Notes: generated by a model from the letters alone, not told the origin. A stretch of DNA of 64,000 nucleotides from Ferdinandcohnia salidurans (GCF_042680725.1 NZ_JBHUEK010000020.1:43061-107060), one strand, 5' to 3'. Shown: positions 31,891-39,738, counted from the first letter of the stretch. Numbers and translations are program-made.

Positions 31891-32544
31891 ATGGAACTTA
31901 CTTTTTGGTCACCTATTAAACTATCGATCACCATCGCCATAACGGCAGGTTGTATTGTCTTACTCCTTGGCCTAATATTAGGTAAATGGATGGCACATAA
32001 GCAATTTAAAGGCAAGCTCTTTCTGGAAACATTGTTAATGCTGCCACTGGTTCTGCCCCCATCGGTTGTTGGTTTTTTGTTAATTGTGATTTTTGGACGA
32101 AATAGTTTTGTAGGAACGTTTCTTGAGAAATTAACAGGACAACCGATTATGTTTACGTGGTGGGCTGCTGTTATTGCTTCTACTGTTGTTGCATTTCCGT
32201 TAATGTACCAATCTGTTAAGACAGGCTTTCAAACAGTAAATACGGAAATTGAGGATGCGGCTAGAACGGATGGAGCAAATGAATTTAGTATATTTCTGTA
32301 CATTTCGATTCCTTTATCGATTAAAGCAATTGTAACGGGTTTTATCTTAAGTTTTACTCGAGCACTTGGGGAGTTTGGTGCAACCCTGATGTTTGCTGGT
32401 AATATACCTGGAAAAACACAAACACTGCCAACAGCAATCTATGTTGCCATTGATAGCGGAAATATGGAATTGGCTTGGCTGTGGGTATTAACTACAGTCT
32501 TCATCTCATTCCTGATGCTGGCGTCAACCTATTTAATTAAATAG
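31891..32544 (+). CDS. modB: Molybdate ABC transporter permease ModB
   Basis: 217 residues with five helices and the ABC permease EAA loop (EDAARTDGANEFSIFLYISIP) plus RALGEFGATLMFAGN, typical of ModB. It brings in molybdate for the cofactor made by mobA, moeA, mobB and moaDE. No modA or modC gene is in the window, so the partner subunits must be elsewhere or shared. Divergent from fnr. Followed by a terminator, so it is transcribed alone. Confidence 0.88.
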   Translation: MELTFWSPIKLSITIAITAGCIVLLLGLILGKWMAHKQFKGKLFLETLLMLPLVLPPSVVGFLLIVIFGRNSFVGTFLEKLTGQPIMFTWWAAVIASTVVAFPLMYQSVKTGFQTVNTEIEDAARTDGANEFSIFLYISIPLSIKAIVTGFILSFTRALGEFGATLMFAGNIPGKTQTLPTAIYVAIDSGNMELAWLWVLTTVFISFLMLASTYLIK

Positions 32545-32550
32545 TCGTCA

Positions 32551-32589
32551 TAAAAAGATGCATTCTTGACAAGAATGTGTCTTTTTTTG
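32551..32589 (+). terminator. Terminator of modB
   Basis: CATTCTTG/CAAGAATG core stem extended by mismatched AAAGA/TCTTT, then TTTTTTT. Confidence 0.82.
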
Positions 32590-32603
32590 TTTCAGTCCCA
32601 TTT

Positions 32604-32619
32604 TGTGACAAACTTAACA
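32604..32619 (+). promoter_or_regulatory. Fnr box upstream of the CuA-NOR operon
   Basis: TGTGACAAACTTAACA, 9 of 10 core matches, 62 bp before the start codon. The -10 at the expected place is poor (GACAAT, 32642-32647), so another activator or a different start may be used. Confidence 0.5.
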
Positions 32620-32680
32620 GATTTATGGTCGAGCAATATGTGACAATCTTGCTGAAAAGAGAAATTAGGAGGGGGTTTCT

Positions 32681-33205
32681 TTGTACCAAACAGCAGCTTG
32701 GTATCTTTCCATTATATTAATGGCTTTAATTACCGTTATTTTTATTACCGTCGTATTAAAAACCAATAAAAGAAGAGAGTATGAACCAATTCAGAAAAAA
32801 TGGTACCGTTTTAGAACAATTTATTTCTTAGTTCTACTTGTTGTATTTGGAACTTTAACGTACTTAACACTACAAGATCTTCCATTTGAAAGACCGGTAT
32901 ATGGACAAGAAGAAAATCCAGTCATTGTCGATGTTGAAGCTATTCAATTTGGATGGAACATGAGCCAAACTGAATTCAAGGTGGGAGAGCCAATTGAATT
33001 TGATATCACAAGCTCAGATGTAAACCATGGCTTTGGTATCTATGACAAAGACATGAATTTATTAGCACAAACTCAGGCAATGCCAGATTATACAAACACG
33101 GTTTACTACACATTCTCGGAGCCTGGGACATATCAAATTTTATGTATGGAATACTGTGGGCTTGCTCACCATCTCATGGTTGGTGAAATTGTCGTAACAA
33201 ATTAA
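32681..33205 (+). CDS. CuA-type subunit II of a heme-copper NO reductase/oxidase
   Basis: 174 residues. Two N-terminal helices (about 7-27 and 46-63) and an extracytoplasmic cupredoxin domain (about 80-174). The CuA ligands are complete: His116, and C155-x-E157-x-C159-x3-H163-x2-M166. It would accept electrons from a cytochrome c or from menaquinol-linked carriers. TTG start after AGGAGGGGG. First gene of a four-gene operon with the catalytic subunit, SCO and a membrane protein. The pairing with a Tyr-lacking subunit I points to CuA-NOR rather than an oxygen reductase. Confidence 0.87.
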   Translation: MYQTAAWYLSIILMALITVIFITVVLKTNKRREYEPIQKKWYRFRTIYFLVLLVVFGTLTYLTLQDLPFERPVYGQEENPVIVDVEAIQFGWNMSQTEFKVGEPIEFDITSSDVNHGFGIYDKDMNLLAQTQAMPDYTNTVYYTFSEPGTYQILCMEYCGLAHHLMVGEIVVTN

Positions 33206-33219
33206 GGAGGGAGTTAACA

Positions 33220-34707
33220 ATGTCTACTAATATGGTAATGGGAGGGACAAATAACTCCCGAAACAAAACAATCGCTATTTATCTACTAACAGGTAGTCTC
33301 ATCATTTTAGCAATGATGGTATTTGGAGTCTTAATGCTTCTTGCACAAGGAAATATGATTGAAGTGGACCCTGCATTCTTTTATGAAATTATGACTGTCC
33401 ATGGAACGGGAATGATAGGGGCTGCTGCATTGGCTGCAGCTGCAGTCATGTGGTACTTCTTAAGTAAATATGTAAAATTAAGCAAACCCATTTTAATCAC
33501 AAATTTTATCACCTTCATTATTGGTGTTGTTATGGTATTGGTAGGAATATTTGTATTTGACTTTGCAGGAGCCTGGACGTTCTTATATCCGCTACCAGCT
33601 ATCTCCGCTGGTGGATGGGCGATGACGGGAGCAACACTATATTTAGGTGGTATGCTTATTCTCGGTGTAGGATTCTTATTATTAAATTTGGATGTTGCTA
33701 GAGCGATTATTAAACAATATGGAAGCTTAGGCGGAGGATTAGGGTGGTCTATCGTCTTCGGTAAGGAAAAAGGCTATGGTCCCCCTGCGGCTGTCGTGGC
33801 TAGTACAATGGTTTCAATTGTAAACACCACTGCATTAATTGCAGGTGCAACAGCACTTGTTATGAACCTTATTAATCTATATATTCCAACTATCGCAATT
33901 GATCCAATGCTTGCAAAAAATCTAACATATGCATTTGGTCATATCTTTGCAAACTCCATTATTTACATGGGAGTTATTGCGGTTTATGAGATATTAGCAG
34001 CTTATACAAATCGTCCATGGAAGGCAAACCGCCCATTCTTAATTGCATGGAACTGTTCAACCTTATTTACGATTACAATCTATACTCACCATTTGTTAAT
34101 GGACTTTGCATTACCCAAGTGGATGATCATTTTAGGTCAAGTGCTCTCATATGCAAACGGATTACCAGTATTGGTTATTACAGCATATGGTGCGCTAATG
34201 ATTGTCTATCGTTCAGGAATTAAATGGGACATTGCCTCATCATTCATGTTTTTATCCATGTTTGGTTGGGTAATTGGTGTCGTACCAGCAATTATTGATG
34301 CAACAATTGTTGTAAACCATGTTATGCATAACACAAAATGGGTACCTGGGCATTTCCATATGTATATGGGATTAGGTGCAACTGCAATGCTATTTGGATT
34401 TATGTATTACTTAGCAAAAGTGAATAGAAAAGAGAAGGAAAATGCAATTGATGGAATCAGCTTTTGGGTATACATCATGTTTTTCATTGGATTATGTGGA
34501 TCGTTTCTATTTTCCGGAAAAGTCGGTGCTCCAAGAAGATGGGCGGAGCATTTTCCAGAGTGGATTCCATATGACCGAATGGGAGCTATCTTCGGCATCT
34601 TTATAGTCCTAGCTGTTTTAATATTTATAGTCCGCTTTTGGAATTTCTCAAGGTCAATTGATTATAAGTTTCAAGAAAAAATAGGATCAGATCGTCATGT
34701 TGCGTAA
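33220..34707 (+). CDS. Heme-copper subunit I lacking the active-site Tyr; probable CuA nitric oxide reductase (bNOR-like)
   Basis: 495 residues with about 12-13 helices. The ligands are visible: low-spin heme His61 and His380, high-spin heme His378 (PGHFHMYMG), and CuB-site His241, His290 and His291. In oxygen reductases of this B-type class, helix VI has HPxxY, whose Tyr is cross-linked to a CuB His. Here the motif is HIFAN (241-245), so the Tyr is Asn. Loss of this Tyr is a mark of the NO reductases in the superfamily, such as the Bacillus azotoformans CuA-NOR. Expected reaction: 2 NO to N2O. Strong SD (AAGGAGGGAG). The SCO gene overlaps its 3' end by 11 nt. Confidence 0.8.
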   Translation: MSTNMVMGGTNNSRNKTIAIYLLTGSLIILAMMVFGVLMLLAQGNMIEVDPAFFYEIMTVHGTGMIGAAALAAAAVMWYFLSKYVKLSKPILITNFITFIIGVVMVLVGIFVFDFAGAWTFLYPLPAISAGGWAMTGATLYLGGMLILGVGFLLLNLDVARAIIKQYGSLGGGLGWSIVFGKEKGYGPPAAVVASTMVSIVNTTALIAGATALVMNLINLYIPTIAIDPMLAKNLTYAFGHIFANSIIYMGVIAVYEILAAYTNRPWKANRPFLIAWNCSTLFTITIYTHHLLMDFALPKWMIILGQVLSYANGLPVLVITAYGALMIVYRSGIKWDIASSFMFLSMFGWVIGVVPAIIDATIVVNHVMHNTKWVPGHFHMYMGLGATAMLFGFMYYLAKVNRKEKENAIDGISFWVYIMFFIGLCGSFLFSGKVGAPRRWAEHFPEWIPYDRMGAIFGIFIVLAVLIFIVRFWNFSRSIDYKFQEKIGSDRHVA

Positions 34708-35305
34708 AAGTATTGGCATTCTATTTGCACTGGTAGCGGGTCTTTCATTGCTATGGATAGGTACAGATGGATTACGGGCTTTTACTGCTGAGAAAGCAAG
34801 AATTATCGAATTAGAAAGGGAGCAACCAAAGCTCCCTTCTGCTACATTAATTGATTCAAATTCGAAAAACTTTCAATTACAAGAGTTAGAGGGGAAATAT
34901 ACGCTTTTAACCTTTATGTATACATCGTGTGGGGACGTATGTCCGGTTTTAGAAAGAAATTTTGCAGAAATCTATGAAAATATTCCTAATGATGTTCTAG
35001 GGAAAGAAGTTGTACTTGTAAGTATAAGCTTTGACCCTGAGAATGATTCTCCAACGGTATTAAAATCATATTCTAATCATTTTGGTGCTGACGGGGAGCA
35101 TTGGAAAATGGCTACCATTCAAGATGAGAAGGAGTTACAGAATGTCCTTGACGCTCTTGAAGTAGTTGTTATCCCGAATGAATACGGTGGCTATGAGCAT
35201 AATTCTGCATTTTATGTGATTAATCCAGAAGGAAAATTAACTAATATCTTTGATTACCAAGCACCACAAGTTGTTGTGGAATACATGGATTCTATCCTAT
35301 TTTAG
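34697..35305 (+). CDS. SCO1/SenC-family CuA assembly protein
   Basis: 202 residues. An N-terminal membrane anchor (about 7-22) and a thioredoxin-like domain with CxxxC (TSCGDVCP, Cys78 and Cys82) and a distal His (YGGYEHNSAFYVI) that bind copper. It delivers Cu to the CuA site of subunit II. The start overlaps the subunit I gene by 11 nt, so it is coupled to it. Confirms that the subunit II CuA centre is meant to be loaded. Confidence 0.9.
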   Translation: MLRKSIGILFALVAGLSLLWIGTDGLRAFTAEKARIIELEREQPKLPSATLIDSNSKNFQLQELEGKYTLLTFMYTSCGDVCPVLERNFAEIYENIPNDVLGKEVVLVSISFDPENDSPTVLKSYSNHFGADGEHWKMATIQDEKELQNVLDALEVVVIPNEYGGYEHNSAFYVINPEGKLTNIFDYQAPQVVVEYMDSILF

Positions 35306-35315
35306 AGGTGAAAAT

Positions 35316-35957
35316 ATGTACCGTTTTCGATATGTAATGATAGGGCTACTTTTACTTCTATTCGTTTCACTTCCGTATATAAGGTCAATGTTAGAAGAGA
35401 GCATGGTTGGGACGATGCTTATTCAATACCCACTATTAGTAGGAAGTGGATATATTCTGGCAAAGGCGTTTCCGAAAAAATGGCGAGGCTTCTTCGTGTA
35501 TTACAATGAAAATGGAATCGCAGGTATATTAATTACAATATGTGTTGTAGGGTTTTGGGTACTGCCTAGGTCAGTGGATGCCGCACTGAATGAGCCAATC
35601 ATGGAGATTGCGAAATATATGAGTCTTTCACTTCTTGCGGGTGTACTATTGTTTTATAGCTGGCAACTGCTTGGTCCTATCAGTAAAGCTTTTATTTGGG
35701 CTAATCTGATTTCTATGATTTTTGTGATGAGCTGGCTTTATTCAGTATCACCAGCCCGTCTTTGTAATAATTACTTAGTGACAGCCCAACAACAGCTTGG
35801 CAAAGCGATGTTTGTATTAGGCTTAGCAATCTGTATTTTATTTATCGGGCGAGTTTTTTTCGGGAAGCCTGAAATCAGTAAGAATACGACCAAAGAAAAA
35901 AAGAAATATATAAACCTGAATATAAATGCAAAAAAACTGGATGAACGGATGACATAA
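35316..35957 (+). CDS. Polytopic membrane protein of the CuA-NOR operon (CtaG/DUF1404-like, tentative)
   Basis: 213 residues with five or six helices and a lysine-rich cytoplasmic tail. Seen: SLPYIRSMLEESMVGTMLIQYPLL, LPRSVDAALNEP and SWLYSVSPARLCNNYLVTAQQQLGKAM. The charged residues inside helices and the position after SCO resemble CtaG/DUF1404-type assembly factors, but I do not recognise it for sure. ATG at 35316 with GAGGTG; the longer frame from 35250 runs inside the SCO gene. Likely needed for maturation or assembly of the complex. Confidence 0.65.
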   Translation: MYRFRYVMIGLLLLLFVSLPYIRSMLEESMVGTMLIQYPLLVGSGYILAKAFPKKWRGFFVYYNENGIAGILITICVVGFWVLPRSVDAALNEPIMEIAKYMSLSLLAGVLLFYSWQLLGPISKAFIWANLISMIFVMSWLYSVSPARLCNNYLVTAQQQLGKAMFVLGLAICILFIGRVFFGKPEISKNTTKEKKKYINLNINAKKLDERMT

Positions 35958-35987
35958 AAAAGAGCTGACATGATATCAGCTCTTTTT
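35956..35987. terminator. Bidirectional terminator between the NOR operon and ric
   Basis: AAAAAGAGCTGA/TCAGCTCTTTTT stem between convergent genes. Confidence 0.93.
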
Positions 35988-35996
35988 GATTTGGTG

Positions 35997-36704
35997 TTAG
36001 TTGCCAGCAGCAGCTCTTGGAAAGAGTATATTATTTTCTAAATGAATATGCTGGAATAAATCTGCTTCAAGTGCCTCAAGACGTTGGTAGACAAGACGAT
36101 ACGTTCCACATGCACCGATTGGTGGTTGGAAGTCGTTTGTGATGTCACGAATTTCTTTAATAATATTTCCTGCTTCATCATGATCGTCTTCTAGTTCTAT
36201 TACATGCCTTTTCACTAATTCATGATTTTCAGCAGTTGGTTCTTTTTCAAATTTTACGATAAGAGGAAAAGAATCTGCTTCTTCTTTGATCGTGTGTTGT
36301 TCTAGCTCAACCTTCAATTGATTAAAAAGTGAATGTACCCTTGCTAGGTGTGGATGATTTCCACCGTGAACACGTAATACCTTTGTTACATAAGGACTAA
36401 GCTGTGGAAGTTCTTCATTTAAATAACGATGGTGTTTATTAACGATATGATCAATTAATTCTGAATAGCTCGCAGCTTTCCAATCCACCGTTTTTTCATT
36501 TAATTCCTTCATGTCCTGGTAAAGATCATTTAATTTAGTTAATACTTCATCCTTTGAAAGATTTCTTTCCTCAATTGCATCTATAAGTGGTCGGTTACCG
36601 CCACAGCAAAAATCAATTCGAAGTTTTTTGAAAAGGTCTCCAGCCTTCGGAAACTCAGTTACAATTTCTCCAATGATATGTTGTTCAGTAAAAGTTTGTT
36701 CCAT
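35997..36704 (-). CDS. ric: Di-iron protein for repair of Fe-S centres (Ric/ScdA/YtfE)
   Basis: 235 residues. An N-terminal DUF542 domain (about 5-60, with RIDFCCGGNRPL) and a hemerythrin-like four-helix domain with His/Glu ligands (HHRYLNEELP; HPHLARVHSLF; HTIKEEADSFP; HIHLENNILFPRA). ScdA/Ric repairs iron-sulfur clusters after nitric oxide or oxidative damage. It is a typical companion of NO reductase. An Fnr box with 9 of 10 matches lies about 60 bp upstream. SD TAGGAGGTAG. Confidence 0.93.
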   Translation of the reverse strand: MEQTFTEQHIIGEIVTEFPKAGDLFKKLRIDFCCGGNRPLIDAIEERNLSKDEVLTKLNDLYQDMKELNEKTVDWKAASYSELIDHIVNKHHRYLNEELPQLSPYVTKVLRVHGGNHPHLARVHSLFNQLKVELEQHTIKEEADSFPLIVKFEKEPTAENHELVKRHVIELEDDHDEAGNIIKEIRDITNDFQPPIGACGTYRLVYQRLEALEADLFQHIHLENNILFPRAAAGN

Positions 36705-36735
36705 GATTCTACCTCCTATTTAGTAAGATACTTAC

Positions 36736-36778
36736 AGCATAGCTTGTAACACAGTTAAATGAGGTGATGCGAATCACA
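36736..36778 (-). promoter_or_regulatory. Fnr-type promoter of ric
   Basis: GGTGATGCGAATCACA (36763-36778), 9 of 10 core matches. TATGCT (36736-36741, minus) is a -10 that gives a box centre at -41.5. Confidence 0.65.
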
Positions 36779-36811
36779 CATATGCTTAAAAATCGTCAAA
36801 AACTAGGATGG

Positions 36812-36827
36812 AGTGACGTGAATCACT
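36812..36827 (+). promoter_or_regulatory. Fnr box upstream of the moeA operon
   Basis: AGTGACGTGAATCACT, 8 of 10 core matches and fully symmetric outer bases. A TATACT -10 at 36855-36860 would put its centre near -47.5. The region 36705-36900 thus holds two divergent boxes. Confidence 0.55.
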
Positions 36828-36900
36828 GCAAGAAAGTAGTGGTTTTTGTTTAAATATACTACAATAGGGAAAAAGTAGATAAAAAAAGCGAGTGGATAAT

Positions 36901-38169
36901 ATGGTTGAAAGACGAACACCGATACCGGTTTCAGAAGCGGTATCTCGTGTAATGGAGTTTGCGGGTACAGGTACAAAAGAATTAGTACCGATAGAGGCCA
37001 GTTATGGACGATTTTTAGCAGAGAATTTAATTGCTGATCACGATGTCCCTCATTTTGATCGTTCCCCATATGATGGCTTTGCGGTAAGGGCAGCAGACAC
37101 AATAGATGCCGGACAGGACCACCCAATTGAATTTGAAGTGATTGAAGAAATTGGAGCAGGATCAGTTGCTGAGAAAAAAGTAGACGCTTTTCAAGCAGTT
37201 CGAATCATGACAGGGGCGCAAATGCCGGCTGAATGCGATGCGGTTGTGATGCTTGAGTTGACAAATGAATACGAACGTAATGGCAAAAAATATATGTCGA
37301 TTAAAAGACCTTTTAAGTCCGGAGATAATGTTTCATTTCGGGGTGAAGATACAAAAAAAGATTCAGTCCTAGTTGAAAAAGGAATATTCATTAACCCTGG
37401 AGTAAAAGCACTTTTAGCAACGTTTGGCTATCACCAAGTAGAAGTGGCAAAAAAGCCTGTCATCGGCATTTACGCTACAGGAACCGAGTTGCTTGATGTT
37501 CATGAAGAATTAGTACCTGGGAAAATTCGTAACAGCAATTCTTATATGGTCAGTGCCCAAATTGAAAGAGTAGGTGCAGTGCCCAAATATTTCGGTAAAC
37601 TCTCGGATGATTTTGACCTTTGTTTTGAGGCAATCAAAAACGCATTGAATGAAGTTGATATTCTCATAACAACGGGTGGGGTATCAGTTGGAGATTATGA
37701 TTATCTACCGGCAATTTATGAAAAATTAGGTGCGGAAGTATTATTTAATAAAATTGCAATGAGACCTGGTAGTGTCACAACAGTTGCTCAGCTAAATGGC
37801 AAGCTATTGTTTGGCTTATCTGGCAATCCTTCTGCCTGTTATGTAGGTTTCGAATTATTAGTTAGACCAGTGGTGCGAACAAGATTATATTCGAATCAAC
37901 CACATCTACTAAGAATGAAAGCTGAACTCAATGCCGACTTTCCAAAACCAAACCCATTTACAAGGTTTGTACGGAGTAGAATCAGTTTTTCTGAAGGAAA
38001 AATTTTGGTGACTCCTAGTGGCCTTGATAAATCGAATGTAGTATCCTCACTTGCCGGAGCGAACGCATTAATGGTCTTACCTGGTGGAACACGTGGATTT
38101 GGAAAAGGCGACGAAGTTGATGTTTTATTACTAGAAGATCAGGAAGGAAGTATATGGCCTTGGAAATAA
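36901..38169 (+). CDS. moeA: Molybdopterin molybdenumtransferase MoeA
   Basis: About 422 residues. Motifs of MoeA in order: PIPVSEAVSRV, DVPHFDRSPYDGFAVR, RIMTGAQMPAECDAVVM, PVIGIYATGTELL, GKIRNSNSYM, LITTGGVSVGDYDYLP, FGLSGNPSACYVGFELLVRP. MoeA inserts molybdate into adenylylated molybdopterin. Start: ATG at 36901 is preferred over the GTG at 36892 (GAGTGG precedes it). It overlaps mobB by 16 nt. Part of an Fnr-linked operon moeA-mobB, probably running on to moaE-moaD. Confidence 0.93.
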   Translation: MVERRTPIPVSEAVSRVMEFAGTGTKELVPIEASYGRFLAENLIADHDVPHFDRSPYDGFAVRAADTIDAGQDHPIEFEVIEEIGAGSVAEKKVDAFQAVRIMTGAQMPAECDAVVMLELTNEYERNGKKYMSIKRPFKSGDNVSFRGEDTKKDSVLVEKGIFINPGVKALLATFGYHQVEVAKKPVIGIYATGTELLDVHEELVPGKIRNSNSYMVSAQIERVGAVPKYFGKLSDDFDLCFEAIKNALNEVDILITTGGVSVGDYDYLPAIYEKLGAEVLFNKIAMRPGSVTTVAQLNGKLLFGLSGNPSACYVGFELLVRPVVRTRLYSNQPHLLRMKAELNADFPKPNPFTRFVRSRISFSEGKILVTPSGLDKSNVVSSLAGANALMVLPGGTRGFGKGDEVDVLLLEDQEGSIWPWK

Positions 38170-38666
38170 GGTTTCCACTTCTACAAATAGTCGGATATCA
38201 AAACAGCGGGAAAACAACGCTAGTTGAAAAAATTGTAAAAAGAGGCACAGAACTTGGAGTTAGTATTGCAACAATTAAACATCATGGACATACAAGCAAT
38301 CTGAAGGGACTTAATAAAGAAAAAGATTCTTCCAGACACTTTAAAGCGGGTGCATCTGCAACCATTGTTGAAGGTGGTGGGAGTCTTCAGTTAGAAGCAA
38401 AGACTTCCGGATGGACTTTAGAAAAGCTCATTCAGCTGTATGCTTTTTTTGAAAATGATATGATAGTAATTGAAGGTTTTAAATTAGCTGATTATCCCAA
38501 AATCGTTCTGATTAGGAATGATGCGGACAAGGAATTGCTAACTTCATTAACAAACATTGTTGCAGTCATTTCTTGGATTCCAATCGAATCCAATTTTCCT
38601 CTTTTTCATATAAAAGAGGAAGAAATTTATTTAGAATGGGTATTTAACTTTATTCAAAAAGGGTAA
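38154..38666 (+). CDS. mobB: Molybdopterin-guanine dinucleotide biosynthesis protein MobB
   Basis: 170 residues: P-loop GYQNSGKTTLVEKIV, ATIKHHGHTSN, DSSRHFKAGASATIV and VIEGFKLADYPKIVLI. MobB is a GTP-binding partner of MobA. Starts inside the moeA 3' end (GGAAGGAAG SD), so it is coupled to it. Confidence 0.92.
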   Translation: MALEIRFPLLQIVGYQNSGKTTLVEKIVKRGTELGVSIATIKHHGHTSNLKGLNKEKDSSRHFKAGASATIVEGGGSLQLEAKTSGWTLEKLIQLYAFFENDMIVIEGFKLADYPKIVLIRNDADKELLTSLTNIVAVISWIPIESNFPLFHIKEEEIYLEWVFNFIQKG

Positions 38667-38710
38667 ATGTAGTATATGTAAGTAATTAAGTTTAAAGGAA
38701 CAAATCTGAG

Positions 38711-38872
38711 TTGAATAAAGTTAAATGCCTCCGGCGGATGCCACAGATTTTTAAAGGAAGTTTTCGAGCATAAGATCAAAGACTAAGAACGCCACGTCCT
38801 GTGGCAACGTCTTTGTGACCCACATCGTGTGGGCCTAAAAAATCTGGGCGCAAATACGCATAGGCGTATTTG
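38711..38872. repeat. Intergenic repeat, family II (long copy)
   Basis: Order of blocks: TTGAATAAAGTTAA, GCCTCCGGCGGATGCCAC, GATTTTTAAAGGAAGTTTTCGAGC, an extra block (about 38772-38836, ACGCCACGTCCTGTGGC...CCCACATCGTGTGGG), then AATCTGGGCGCAAATACGC and GGCGTATTTG. The second copy (49793-49916) has the same order inverted and without the extra block. The extra block is shared with the family I repeat at 29555-29740. It lies between mobB and moaE and may separate or uncouple them. Confidence 0.8.
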
Positions 38873-38891
38873 GATTGAAGGAGGTAAATCA

Positions 38892-39362
38892 ATGAATAAT
38901 GCTTTATTTAAAATTACGAAAGAACCAATAAATGTTGACGAGGTTACGAATAAGGTTATTAGACGTGAGGCCGGTGCTGTGACTACTTTTATCGGCACAG
39001 TCCGTGAATTCACAAAGGGGAAACGGACCTTATATTTAGAATATGATGCATATGTTCCAATGGCAGAAAAGAAGCTTGCTCAAATTGGTAAGGAAATATC
39101 TGAAAAATGGCCAGAAGCCAAAACAGCCATTATTCATCGAATAGGTCGATTAGATATATCGGAAGCTGCAGTTGTAATCGCAGTCTCCACACCACATCGT
39201 AAGGATGCCTATGCAGCAAACGAATATGCAATCGAACGGATAAAACAAATTGTTCCGATATGGAAAAAGGAACATTGGGAAGATGGAGAAATGTGGATTG
39301 GCGATCAATTAGAGACAAAACAATACCCGACCGGTCAACCTGAGGAGGAGGATCTAACATGA
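38892..39362 (+). CDS. moaE: Molybdopterin synthase catalytic subunit MoaE
   Basis: 156 residues: GAVTTFIGTVREFTKGKRTLYLEYDAY, IIHRIGRLDISEAAVVIAVSTPHR and PIWKKEHWEDGEMWIG, with the active-site Lys pair in WKKEHW. With MoaD it converts precursor Z to molybdopterin. ATG at 38892 after GGAGG. The longer frame from 38829 runs through the repeat. It overlaps moaD by 4 nt (ATGA). Confidence 0.93.
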   Translation: MNNALFKITKEPINVDEVTNKVIRREAGAVTTFIGTVREFTKGKRTLYLEYDAYVPMAEKKLAQIGKEISEKWPEAKTAIIHRIGRLDISEAAVVIAVSTPHRKDAYAANEYAIERIKQIVPIWKKEHWEDGEMWIGDQLETKQYPTGQPEEEDLT

Positions 39363-39592
39363 TAACGGTTTTATTCTTTGCCCATTTACAGGAAATGGCG
39401 GGAACAGATAGATTAACTTTATATGAGGATGAGCTAACTGTAACAGATTTGAAAGAAAAGCTTTCGAACGAACATGGTATAATAAACCTTGACCAAATTA
39501 TGTTTGCAATTAACGAAGAGTATGCAGTAGATGAGGACGTTGTAAAAGCAGGAGATACAGTGGCGTTGATTCCACCAGTAAGTGGAGGGTAA
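39359..39592 (+). CDS. moaD: Molybdopterin synthase sulfur carrier subunit MoaD
   Basis: 77 residues, ubiquitin-like, ending in ALIPPVSGG. The terminal Gly-Gly is thiocarboxylated and donates sulfur to precursor Z in the MoaE active site. Coupled to moaE by ATGA overlap. Last gene of the Moco unit and of the island. Confidence 0.92.
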   Translation: MITVLFFAHLQEMAGTDRLTLYEDELTVTDLKEKLSNEHGIINLDQIMFAINEEYAVDEDVVKAGDTVALIPPVSGG

Positions 39593-39595
39593 TTT

Positions 39596-39625
39596 TAAAA
39601 CCATCGACTTCTGGTGGTTTTTTTG
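39596..39625 (+). terminator. Terminator of moaD
   Basis: AAACCA...TGGTTT stem with a small bulge, followed by TTTTTTTG. Confidence 0.75.
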
Positions 39626-39642
39626 TATAAAAAAACTGAATT

Positions 39643-39687
39643 ATTTATAAAAATACAATTGATTTTATTTTTATACGGACTTATAAT
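39643..39687 (+). promoter_or_regulatory. argC promoter with arginine-repressor (AhrC) boxes
   Basis: TTTATAAAAATACAATT (about 39644-39660) and its inverted relative TTTTATTTTTATACGG (39663-39678) share ATAAAAATA with the Bacillus ARG box. They overlap a promoter TTGATT (39659-39664), 17 bp, TATAAT (39682-39687). Arginine-dependent repression is expected. Confidence 0.65.
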
Positions 39688-39738
39688 GAAACATATTTCA
39701 AAATTTAATTAGTTACTAAAAACAATGAGGTGGATATA

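Noticed and set aside
33220..34707. Standard cytochrome c oxidase (ba3-type) assignment
   Set aside because: The HPxxY motif is missing (HIFAN), while all other ligands are present. A NO reductase call fits better with ric and the Fnr context.
36803..37126. 107-codon ORF opposite the 5' end of moeA
   Set aside because: Shadow of moeA and its leader. Low-complexity Leu/Pro/His content, no SD, no family.
38783..39013. 76-codon minus-strand ORF across the family II repeat and the moaE start
   Set aside because: Repeat plus antisense of moaE.
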